NCBI GenBank assembly: GCA_003978875.1
Contig: QNXQ01000137.1
Coordinates: 1 to 13,859 of the forward strand
Direction: 5' to 3'
DNA: 13,859 nt
Source: Aquifex sp.
GTDB taxonomy: Bacteria; Aquificota; Aquificia; Aquificales; Aquificaceae
Shown: positions 1 to 6,367 of the stretch, one piece after another
Position numbering within the stretch: the first letter of the stretch is position 1
How the letters are laid out: every line of letters starts with the position of its first letter
Translations under genes and position numbers: made by a program
Notes under the pieces: generated by a model
What the model was told of the DNA's origin: nothing
What the model saw: the letters and a program-made list of their open reading frames with translations, nothing else
Database searches by the model: none

Positions 1-246
1 CCGCGGATTCGAACCCCGGTACTTGTAGCCGGTCAGCACCTCGTAACCGCTGCCGGAGTGCTGGTTGTTGTCGGTGGCCATCGAGCGGACGACGGCCAAC
101 TTGTCGGCAATCCGGGCCGTCCGTGGCAACAACTCGCAGAACTGCATGCCGGGCACGTTGGTCTGGATCGGCGAGAACACGCCGCGGATCCCCGAGGGCG
201 CATGGGGCTTGGGATCGAATGTCTCGTGCTGCGGTGGCCCGCCATT
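1..246 (-). CDS. DUF1501 family protein, internal fragment, probably foreign (contaminant) DNA
   Basis: Read on the minus strand with codons aligned to base 1, this stretch is open throughout and gives a recognisable DUF1501 segment: GGPPQHETFDPKP, then IRGVFSPIQTNVPG, then a LPR..RIADKLAVVRSM stretch, then DNNQHSGSGYEVLTGY. The GGP..H/D.TFDPKP, TNVPG and LAVVRSM blocks are hallmarks of this large planctomycete and verrucomicrobial family (sulfatase-like fold, usually secreted, often next to cytochrome-type DUF1549/DUF1553 genes; function unproven). The fragment has neither start nor stop: it runs off base 1 and is cut at about 244-258, where AT-rich Aquificales-like sequence begins. Base composition (66% G+C by hand count over 1-240) is unlike everything downstream. 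I read it as a chimeric join rather than a resident gene. The family call is firm; the exact right edge is uncertain. Confidence 0.8.
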
Positions 247-912
247 GAGATACAGGAAAATAATATTCCTCCCGCAAGAGGACTTGGGTCTTCCGCAACG
301 GCTATAGTGGGAGCTATTGAAGGAACTTTAGCACTTTTCAATAAGAGAATATCTTTGGAAGATAAAATTAAGATAGCTTTTGAATTTGAACCACATCCAG
401 ACAATATAATCCCTGCATTAGTAGGAGGCTTTACAGTATGTGCAACAAGTGAAACAGGAGTTCTTTTTAAAAAGTTAAATTTTCCAGAGGAGTTGAAACT
501 TGTATTTGTAATTCCCGACTACGAAGTTCCCACTTCCGAAGCCAGAAGAGTACTACCTGATGCAATAAAATTAAAGGATACGATTTTCAACGTTCAGAGG
601 AGTGCACTTTTTGTCTCAGCACTTCTTACGAAGGATTATGAACTTTTAAGGGAAGCTGTAAAGGACAAAATCCACCAAATTTACAGGGAAAAACTTGTTC
701 CCGGACTGGGTAAAGCAATAGAAGAATCCTATAAGAAGGGGGCCCTAGCTACTTTCTTAAGCGGAGCGGGTCCCACAGTATGTTCAATTGTGTTAGAAAA
801 TGAAGAAGATATAGGTAAAACAATTAAGGAAATCGTGGAAAACGCTTCCGGACATAATGCACAGGTAAAGATTTTAAAAGCTACAAATACAGGAGTTAAA
901 GTTTCCTCTTAA
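244..912 (+). CDS. thrB: Homoserine kinase, N-terminally truncated at a chimeric join
   Basis: GHMP-family kinase that phosphorylates L-homoserine with ATP, the step before threonine synthase in threonine synthesis, in the cytoplasm. About 222 residues are present. They begin just before the ATP-binding loop (IPPARGLGSSATAIVGAI, motif 1), followed by HPDNIIPALVGGF (motif 2) and near the C-terminus FLSGAGPTV (motif 3), in the order expected for ThrB. Complete homologues are about 300 residues, so roughly the first 80 are missing; the reading frame stays open upstream only because it runs into foreign GC-rich sequence with unrelated meaning. The TAA at 910-912 overlaps the end of the convergent tgt gene by 17 bp. 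The gene is probably intact in the real genome and truncated only in this contig. Confidence 0.9.
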   Translation: MEIQENNIPPARGLGSSATAIVGAIEGTLALFNKRISLEDKIKIAFEFEPHPDNIIPALVGGFTVCATSETGVLFKKLNFPEELKLVFVIPDYEVPTSEARRVLPDAIKLKDTIFNVQRSALFVSALLTKDYELLREAVKDKIHQIYREKLVPGLGKAIEESYKKGALATFLSGAGPTVCSIVLENEEDIGKTIKEIVENASGHNAQVKILKATNTGVKVSS

Positions 913-2032
913 CCTTTTCTAAGTATTTTTCTTTCAAAATCTTGAAGTTTCCTTCTTCTATAGCTCTTCTCACCTCTTCCATCATCTTTAAGTAAAATCT
1001 GAGGTTGTGAATAGTGTTTAAAACATAGGCTGAGATTTCTTCCGCCGTAAAAAGATGTCTCAAATATGCCTTAGAAAAGTTTCTACATGTATAACAATCG
1101 CATTCAGGGTCTAGAGTCGAGAAATCCTCCTTCCATTTTGCATGTCTTATATCTATAACTCCCTGCGATGTGTACAACGTTCCCGTTCGCGCATTTCTTG
1201 TTGGTACTACACAATCGAACATATCAACACCTCTTTCTATCGCTTCCAATATATCTTCTGGTTTACCTACACCCATCAAGTAGCGCGGTTTATTTTCTGG
1301 AAGCAAATCGCAAACTACTTCCGTCATCTCGTACATAATTTCTTTAGGTTCTCCTACGGAAAGACCTCCTATTGAATAACCGAATAGAAATTCATCGAAT
1401 TGTAGAGTCTTATCGACTGCTTCTTTTCTTAAATCTTTCCAAAAAGCTCCTTGAACTATGCCGAATAAAACCTGATCTTCTCTTTTCTTAGCATTTATAC
1501 TTTTATCAAGCCATCTTATTGTTCTTTCAAGGGCTTGTTTGGCGTACTCTTTCGTGGTGGGATACTCTACACACTCGTCCAGAGGCATTATAATATCCGA
1601 ACCAAAAATTTCTTGTATTTCAATTACTTTTTCGGGAGTAAAGAAATGTTTATCTCCTTGTAAGTGGTCCTGAAATTCTACACCTTCTTCGGTTATTTTT
1701 ACTTTTGCTTTTCTGTTTCCGAATCTTCCCTTAGCGAGGGAAAATACTTGATAACCTCCGCTATCGGTCAAAATGGGTTTATCCCAGGAGATAAATTTAT
1801 GTAAGCCCCCTGCTTTCTTAATTATCTCAGTTCCCGGTCTTAGGAAAAGATGGTAAGTGTTCCCGAGTATAATTTGGGTTCCGATTTCTTCGAGAAGTTT
1901 ATGTAGCATAGCTTTTACCGTTCCTTGGGTACCGACGGGCATAAAAACTGGAGTTTCTATTACTCCGTGAGGAGTATAAATTCTCCCTCTTCTGGCTTTT
2001 CCATCTTTGGCTATTAAATGGAATTTGAACAT
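896..2032 (-). CDS. tgt: tRNA-guanine transglycosylase (queuine/preQ1 tRNA-ribosyltransferase)
   Basis: Exchanges guanine 34 in the anticodon wobble position of Asp, Asn, His and Tyr tRNAs for preQ1, in the queuosine pathway; cytoplasmic homodimeric zinc enzyme. The 378-residue length is normal for bacterial Tgt. TDSGGYQVFSL holds the general-base Asp90, QGAF and GYSIGGLSVGEP form the substrate pocket, and DMFDCVVPTRNARTG holds the nucleophile Asp273 (E. coli Asp264 by alignment from memory). The zinc site is complete: Cys311, Cys313 and Cys316 in CDCYTC, and His342 in NTIHNLRF. The next Met is residue 31, inside the conserved fold, so the ATG at 2032 must be the start, although no good Shine-Dalgarno sequence precedes it. 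It lies 57 bp downstream of ccsA and may share its transcript. No other queuosine gene is nearby. Confidence 0.97.
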   Translation of the reverse strand: MFKFHLIAKDGKARRGRIYTPHGVIETPVFMPVGTQGTVKAMLHKLLEEIGTQIILGNTYHLFLRPGTEIIKKAGGLHKFISWDKPILTDSGGYQVFSLAKGRFGNRKAKVKITEEGVEFQDHLQGDKHFFTPEKVIEIQEIFGSDIIMPLDECVEYPTTKEYAKQALERTIRWLDKSINAKKREDQVLFGIVQGAFWKDLRKEAVDKTLQFDEFLFGYSIGGLSVGEPKEIMYEMTEVVCDLLPENKPRYLMGVGKPEDILEAIERGVDMFDCVVPTRNARTGTLYTSQGVIDIRHAKWKEDFSTLDPECDCYTCRNFSKAYLRHLFTAEEISAYVLNTIHNLRFYLKMMEEVRRAIEEGNFKILKEKYLEKVKRKL

Positions 2033-2089
2033 AACGAATAATAATAAAAAAGAAAGGAATGAATGGAAAATTTAAAGGAGAGCAGAGGA

Positions 2090-3400
2090 TTACATTCCTA
2101 AATCGGAAGCTTGTTCGTCTGTGAATGTATGTCCTTCTTTTGCTTGCTCTTGTTCTTCTATTTTCTTAGCTTGGCATTGTTCCAGAAGTTCTTTTAATCT
2201 TACGGGAGCTTCCGTTAAAGGTAAAGCGGAATCGTATATTTCTCCTTTTATACCGCACTCTTTGAAAGCTTCATATAGCATTTTTAATCCTTTTTCCGCT
2301 TCGGGACCGTTTCTTCTCACTACAAAAATCCAATTGGGGTCAAGTTTTCCTTCTTTCTTTAGATCTCTGAGGGCATTTGCTACACCTTCACCGAGTGTAA
2401 CGTCTATTCTCGTATTGTTAGCTGTTCCACCTGCTATAAGGACTGCTCTTATACCGGGTTTTGAGAGAATAATTCGGGTAATCTTGTACATTTTTTCAGC
2501 AGGTGGGTTTCCTCCTATATCTGTGAGGTTTGCAGGTTTGAGTCCTAACTCATAGCATGTTTCTATGGTAACGGTAGAACCACCTCCACCGAAAGTCATC
2601 ATTGCGATATCTCCGTCCAATTCAACGTAAGACCCTGCCTTTCCTCTATGGTCATCTTTATCTATTTCCGCTGCAGCAATTTCTCTTTCCGTAGGAGGTC
2701 TCTTTAGAGCTGTTCTCACTCCGTAAACTTTTGCAGGAGGTATAGAAGCGTCATCGTCTATTTTTGTAACAGCATCTAGAGCCATAACGTCTAGCTTTCC
2801 ACCTCTATCTATTATCGCTAAGGGGTTTATCTCCAGAAGTCTTGCCTCTGCACCCCAGAAAGCTTCCCACATTCTAGCGATTACTTCGGATAATTTTCTT
2901 AAAACAGACATGTATTCATGGGGAAATCCAAGTTCAAGGAGATAATTCCTTACCATATGAGGATAAAGACCTTTTAGAGGATTTATTGGCCAAGTTTTAA
3001 CTTTTTCGGGCGGAACTTCTTCAATATCCATTCCACCCTCTAAGCTGAGGGTAAGAACGGGTGCCCTGTAATCTGTTGAGTACATTATAGAAGCATAAAG
3101 TTCCTTTACTATATTTGCTTTTTCCACTACCAGAACACCAACAGGCATTTCACCGTAAACAGGCATCTTAAGGAGTGTTTCTATCTCTTGGAGAGCCTCT
3201 TCTGGACTGGAACAGACTTTTACCGCGCCGGCCTTTCCTCTTTTTCCTACTAAAACTTGGGATTTTACAACACACTCACCGAGTTGATTTACAAAATCAA
3301 CAACTTCATCGGTAACATGTTCAACAAACAAATACTTCGGAGTAGGTATTCCGTACTTCTTAAAAATCTTGTCATAGGCTTCGTACTCGTATAAATCCAT
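2090..3400 (-). CDS. ccsA: Citryl-CoA synthetase large subunit (SucC / ATP-citrate lyase relative)
   Basis: Predicted to ligate CoA to citrate with ATP, giving citryl-CoA, which a separate citryl-CoA lyase then splits. This is the two-step citrate cleavage of the reverse TCA cycle known from Hydrogenobacter. The 436-residue protein starts with an ATP-grasp domain (about 1-210): VGKRGKAGAVKV at 51-62 and the Mg-binding LEINPLAI at 189-196. Residues 260-400 form a CoA-ligase-like domain with FGGGGSTV and VVRRNGPEAEKGL. These match the N-terminal half of animal ATP-citrate lyase better than SucC, and the protein is about 50 residues longer than SucC. Alternative: an ordinary succinyl-CoA synthetase beta subunit, which I consider less likely. 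The tail (405-436) is Glu/Gln/Lys-rich. A strong GGAGG precedes the ATG. The small subunit CcsB is not in the window. Confidence 0.85.
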   Translation of the reverse strand: MDLYEYEAYDKIFKKYGIPTPKYLFVEHVTDEVVDFVNQLGECVVKSQVLVGKRGKAGAVKVCSSPEEALQEIETLLKMPVYGEMPVGVLVVEKANIVKELYASIMYSTDYRAPVLTLSLEGGMDIEEVPPEKVKTWPINPLKGLYPHMVRNYLLELGFPHEYMSVLRKLSEVIARMWEAFWGAEARLLEINPLAIIDRGGKLDVMALDAVTKIDDDASIPPAKVYGVRTALKRPPTEREIAAAEIDKDDHRGKAGSYVELDGDIAMMTFGGGGSTVTIETCYELGLKPANLTDIGGNPPAEKMYKITRIILSKPGIRAVLIAGGTANNTRIDVTLGEGVANALRDLKKEGKLDPNWIFVVRRNGPEAEKGLKMLYEAFKECGIKGEIYDSALPLTEAPVRLKELLEQCQAKKIEEQEQAKEGHTFTDEQASDLGM

Positions 3401-3420
3401 ACCCTTTCCTCCTGCAGAAG

Positions 3421-3453
3421 ATATTTTAAAACAATATTTTAAAGTATTTTAAG
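3421..3453. repeat. AT-rich short direct repeats upstream of ccsA
   Basis: The 48-bp gap between the third LPP20 gene and ccsA holds two exact copies of ATATTTTAAA (3421-3430 and 3434-3443) and a near copy, GTATTTTAAG (3444-3453), which runs into the end of the lipoprotein gene. On the minus strand they supply several TTTAAAAT-like elements about 30-50 bp before ccsA. They could be a promoter or UP-type element for ccsA, or chance in AT-rich DNA. No hairpin terminator is visible here. Confidence 0.35.
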
Positions 3454-4054
3454 GTTTTATAACTACCCAGATATACAGCTCCTTTGTGTTGGGATTTAAC
3501 CATTCATCTTCTATAACTGCGTTTTTTATCAAAATATTTCTTACTTCATGTTCTGAATAATAAGAAAACTTCTTTTTGTACAATTCATAGCTTTTCTTAT
3601 CAATATTTATTTCTTCCCTTTTTATTTCAGACTTTACTATTATTTCTATTTGCTTTGCAAGCTTAGCGATAGCTATTGCTTTTGCCAGTCTTCTTTGTTC
3701 AGCTATACCTTTTCCCTTTATAGGTTTAGCTATACCTACAGCACCTAATAAATTTCCGTAATTTGGATTCCAGAACCAAACCGGATATCCGTTTTTTATA
3801 GGATATTTCGTTCTTACTGTATATTTTATAGGTTTAAAAGCTTTTAAATTCCTATTAGTCTGAACATGTTTATTCTTTTTTTCTCTCTCTAATCTAAGTT
3901 CTTTCGCAGGTTTAGTTGCTTCTTCTTCCAGTTCGATAAAAGCTTTTTCCGCTTTTCTTAAAGTGCTTTCCTTGTCTACTTGCTTAACCTTTTGTCCACA
4001 CGATACTACAAGTACAAAAAATAGAGGAGATATAACGAGAAATAGTTTTTTCAT
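3449..4054 (-). CDS. LPP20-family lipoprotein (third paralogue of the cassette)
   Basis: A 201-residue predicted outer-membrane lipoprotein. The signal peptide MKKLFLVISPLFFVLVVSC ends in a lipobox with Cys19 followed by Gly, so there is no Asp+2 retention signal. A basic, Lys/Glu-rich linker (about 25-75) leads to an LPP20-like domain at about 88-200: PVWFWNPNYGNLLGAVGIAK, an Ala-rich helix (AKAIAIAKLAKQIEIIVKSE) and the closing strand LYIWVVIKP. Family members include Helicobacter Lpp20 and the flagellar lipoprotein FlgP of Vibrio and Campylobacter. Its ATG overlaps the stop of the FlgT-like gene (ATGA at 4054-4051), so translation of the two is probably coupled. It is the last gene of the envelope cassette before ccsA. 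The domain family is fairly sure; the function is inferred. Confidence 0.75.
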   Translation of the reverse strand: MKKLFLVISPLFFVLVVSCGQKVKQVDKESTLRKAEKAFIELEEEATKPAKELRLEREKKNKHVQTNRNLKAFKPIKYTVRTKYPIKNGYPVWFWNPNYGNLLGAVGIAKPIKGKGIAEQRRLAKAIAIAKLAKQIEIIVKSEIKREEINIDKKSYELYKKKFSYYSEHEVRNILIKNAVIEDEWLNPNTKELYIWVVIKP

Positions 4055-5142
4055 CTTACCACCTCAATGACAACTTTAGTAGGAGAAAACTCTACCAGCT
4101 TAACTTGAGGATTCCTTTCCAGTGCATTTGCAAAATATATACTTTTTTCTAAATAGACGACTCTGAATTTTCCTATACTAACATCATCTACTTTTTCTAC
4201 CCAAGGTATTCTCTGTATAATTTCTTTTACCCTAAAATTGTCCTGTGTATTTTCCGCATTCTTAACAATTACCGTAATAATTTTCTTTTTAAGAGCTCTA
4301 TATTTATCTATATCCTCTACGATTTTTTCCGCAATCTCATCGGAAATTATACTTAAGGCGTTATTTATTGCTTGTTCTTTGGTTAGTCCTCTCCCGATAG
4401 CTTGTAGAACTTTAGAACTTAATATTCTTATTCTTCCTTCCTCGGGAATAAGGAAGTAGTATATACCTTGAACCTTAATTACCTCAAAGGGAGAAGAGAT
4501 TCCATAACCTATATCTTGACCCTGTTTTGCTATAGGTATTACATTTATAGTACCGAATATTAAAGCCCCTGAAAGATATTTCGATAAAAGGGCTTTTATT
4601 TCAAAAAATCTCTGGTTCTTAATCGCTCTTTCAATATTGTAATGGATGATATCTGGATTTGCGGTAAGGTCGTAAACTTTATACCCATTTTCAATAAGGA
4701 TGTCTATAATTCTCGAAGAAATAGGGTTTATATCCGAGCCGTTTACAATAAATAAAACGGAAAATTTAGTATCTTGAAAAATAATAGAGATAGCTTTTTC
4801 CGCTTCTTTTGGATATACACAACCTTTTACTTTTACATACACCGTATCACCTAATAGCTTATTTTCCAAAATTTTTACATCCTTTATAAATCCTCCTACT
4901 TCATTTTTTATTACTTCATCCAGCAGTTTGAAATTTGATATAACGGTTTTTACACTGGTATATATACCCAAAGCTTTTTCTACTGCATTCCACTTAGCCC
5001 TCGCAAGAGCTTCAGCTTTAGCACTTGCTATGTCTCCGTTCAATACGCTTGCTTCGCCTTCTCCTATACTATCTATACATTTTCCATAAGCATAAAAAAA
5101 GAAAAATATGTAGAAAATTAAAAGAAAAAGCACTCTTTTCAT
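4051..5142 (-). CDS. Secreted FlgT-like protein
   Basis: 363 residues with a Sec signal peptide (hydrophobic core LFLLIFYIFFFFYAYG) and no lipobox, so soluble or envelope-associated in the periplasm. Residues 25-110 resemble the FlgT N-terminal domain: IGEGEASVLNGD, then AKAEALARAKWNAVEKALG, then VGGFIKDVKI and VYVKVKGCV. Cys22 and Cys108 flank this domain and could form a disulfide. The middle (125-280) looks like the CsgG/FlgT-M-type alpha/beta fold, with SGALIFGTINVI and a long Ala/Ile helix at 255-280. The last 80 residues (VIVKNAEN through VEKVDDVSIGKFRVVY to VVIEVVR) form another alpha/beta unit that I cannot assign. Vibrio FlgT builds the H-ring around the flagellar basal body, but FlgT-type domains also occur outside flagella. 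It sits 14 bp after the CsgG-like gene and overlaps the next lipoprotein gene by 4 bp. Family moderately sure, role inferred. Confidence 0.6.
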   Translation of the reverse strand: MKRVLFLLIFYIFFFFYAYGKCIDSIGEGEASVLNGDIASAKAEALARAKWNAVEKALGIYTSVKTVISNFKLLDEVIKNEVGGFIKDVKILENKLLGDTVYVKVKGCVYPKEAEKAISIIFQDTKFSVLFIVNGSDINPISSRIIDILIENGYKVYDLTANPDIIHYNIERAIKNQRFFEIKALLSKYLSGALIFGTINVIPIAKQGQDIGYGISSPFEVIKVQGIYYFLIPEEGRIRILSSKVLQAIGRGLTKEQAINNALSIISDEIAEKIVEDIDKYRALKKKIITVIVKNAENTQDNFRVKEIIQRIPWVEKVDDVSIGKFRVVYLEKSIYFANALERNPQVKLVEFSPTKVVIEVVR

Positions 5143-5156
5143 GGTTTCATCCTCGT

Positions 5157-6353
5157 TTAGAACAATTTCTTTACAAATCCCTGCCCTTCAAGAGGCTTTC
5201 TTTCTACGAGCTGACCAAGTTTTACTAACTTTATATCTGATGAATTTTCTGCCTTTACTATTGTCCACGCTTTATCTCTTTGTACTTGCGAGGATACCAC
5301 AAGTTTGATAGGAAGTTTTACCATATCACATTTTTTATTTCCCGTAAGAGGATCTTCCACTTCTTGAAATTCTATCACGTAGAATTCCTGACCAGGTTTG
5401 ACACCTTGAGATGAACCAACATTTATAAGTGCTATACGGGATTTTCCATCTGGAGATGTTCTTAGTTGAATTATATATCCACGAAGGGTAAACAATTTAG
5501 AAATTTCCGGTCTTATGTCTTCAAGAGCTTCTTTAGAAGCCTTTTTAATACCTCCTATAATAGCGTCGTAGGACAAGGTAGGAGCTTTCCCTATAACTTC
5601 TCTTCCTGAGACCTGCTTTGCTAATATAATTTCACCCGTCTGTGCATCTATAATCTTGACTGTAAGATCTACACTTATATTCCAACCTTCTTGCGTAGAA
5701 GATGCGAATGCTAGGGCTGTTCCAAGCAGACCTAAACGCTCAGAAAAATCTCTTTTAACACTTTCTCCGATATCTACCCATTTCAAATTGACATTATTTA
5801 CAGATCCTGTAATTATGTACCTTACACCGGATAACTTACCTATTTGTACAGCAGTTGAAGGGTCTATTAACCCCGACATTTGAAGTTTATGTTCTTGAAG
5901 AACTTTTTGAAGGTCTCTTCTGGTATATATTTTTAAGTTTCCTATATTTGAAATTTCCGCTATTAATGTTTCTGCAACACTTTCACCAAGTTTTGAATTT
6001 ACTTCTCTCGATACAGCTTCTATATTTACCTGCCTTTCCCCTTGTGCTACTCCACCTACAACAAAACCTCCAGGACCCACAACACCTCCTACTGCAGCTC
6101 CATGTTTGTATTTTGAGGAACCTTGCGCTTGAACCACTTTAGCAAAATCAAAAGTAGTATTATTTGCAAAATCGATTACCGCAACTGAAGGTATAGCGGT
6201 ATTATAAGCAGGTTTACAAACTTCTGGGATTTTAACAACTTTTTTATCTTGTGGAGTAATTTTGTAAGCCATTGGATTAACTTTTGCAACTTGGGTACAA
6301 GAAGCAATTATCAGAGGAAAACCCAAAAGGATGGCAGCATTGGCCTTCTTCAT
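5157..6353 (-). CDS. CsgG-family outer-membrane lipoprotein with FlgT-C-like tail
   Basis: 398 residues. The signal peptide ends in the lipobox IIASC (Cys19, then Thr), predicting outer-membrane lipidation. A CsgG-type domain spans about 55-285: SVAVIDFANNT, SVAETLIAEIS, IYTRRDLQKVLQEH, GVRYIITGSVNNVN and VDLTVKIIDAQTGEI. E. coli CsgG exports curli through a nonameric pore; here no csgA, csgB, csgE or csgF is adjacent. A Gly/Val-rich insert at 84-105 (GAAVGGVVGPGGFVVGGV) is unusual. The stretch matching the second membrane hairpin of CsgG (about 186-232) is present, whereas the first seems shortened, so pore formation is uncertain. Residues about 290-390, with ALINVGSSQGVKPGQEFYV, resemble the FlgT C-terminal domain. 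The ATG follows an SD-like AAGGGGGGGAG. FlgO of Vibrio flagella is another relative to consider. CsgG membership is confident, role inferred. Confidence 0.85.
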   Translation of the reverse strand: MKKANAAILLGFPLIIASCTQVAKVNPMAYKITPQDKKVVKIPEVCKPAYNTAIPSVAVIDFANNTTFDFAKVVQAQGSSKYKHGAAVGGVVGPGGFVVGGVAQGERQVNIEAVSREVNSKLGESVAETLIAEISNIGNLKIYTRRDLQKVLQEHKLQMSGLIDPSTAVQIGKLSGVRYIITGSVNNVNLKWVDIGESVKRDFSERLGLLGTALAFASSTQEGWNISVDLTVKIIDAQTGEIILAKQVSGREVIGKAPTLSYDAIIGGIKKASKEALEDIRPEISKLFTLRGYIIQLRTSPDGKSRIALINVGSSQGVKPGQEFYVIEFQEVEDPLTGNKKCDMVKLPIKLVVSSQVQRDKAWTIVKAENSSDIKLVKLGQLVERKPLEGQGFVKKLF

Positions 6354-6367
6354 ATACTCCCCCCCTT

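Noticed and set aside
1..25. A tRNA T-loop-like stretch on the minus strand (GGGGTTCGAATCC)
   Set aside because: It resembles the 3' arm of a tRNA, but the flanking stem has a mismatch, no acceptor, anticodon or D arm can be built upstream, and the bases continue the open DUF1501 frame.
58..243. Upstream extension of the thrB reading frame to an ATG at 58
   Set aside because: The frame is open only by chance in GC-rich foreign DNA; the translation has no ThrB features, while the opposite strand encodes a recognisable DUF1501 segment.
2033..2089. Intrinsic terminator between ccsA and tgt
   Set aside because: The gap is AT-rich with a T-run on the minus strand, but no stable GC stem precedes it.
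5157..6353. A curli (csg) export system
   Set aside because: Only a CsgG-like protein is present; no curlin repeats and no CsgE or CsgF-like gene are seen nearby, and the neighbours are LPP20 and FlgT types.
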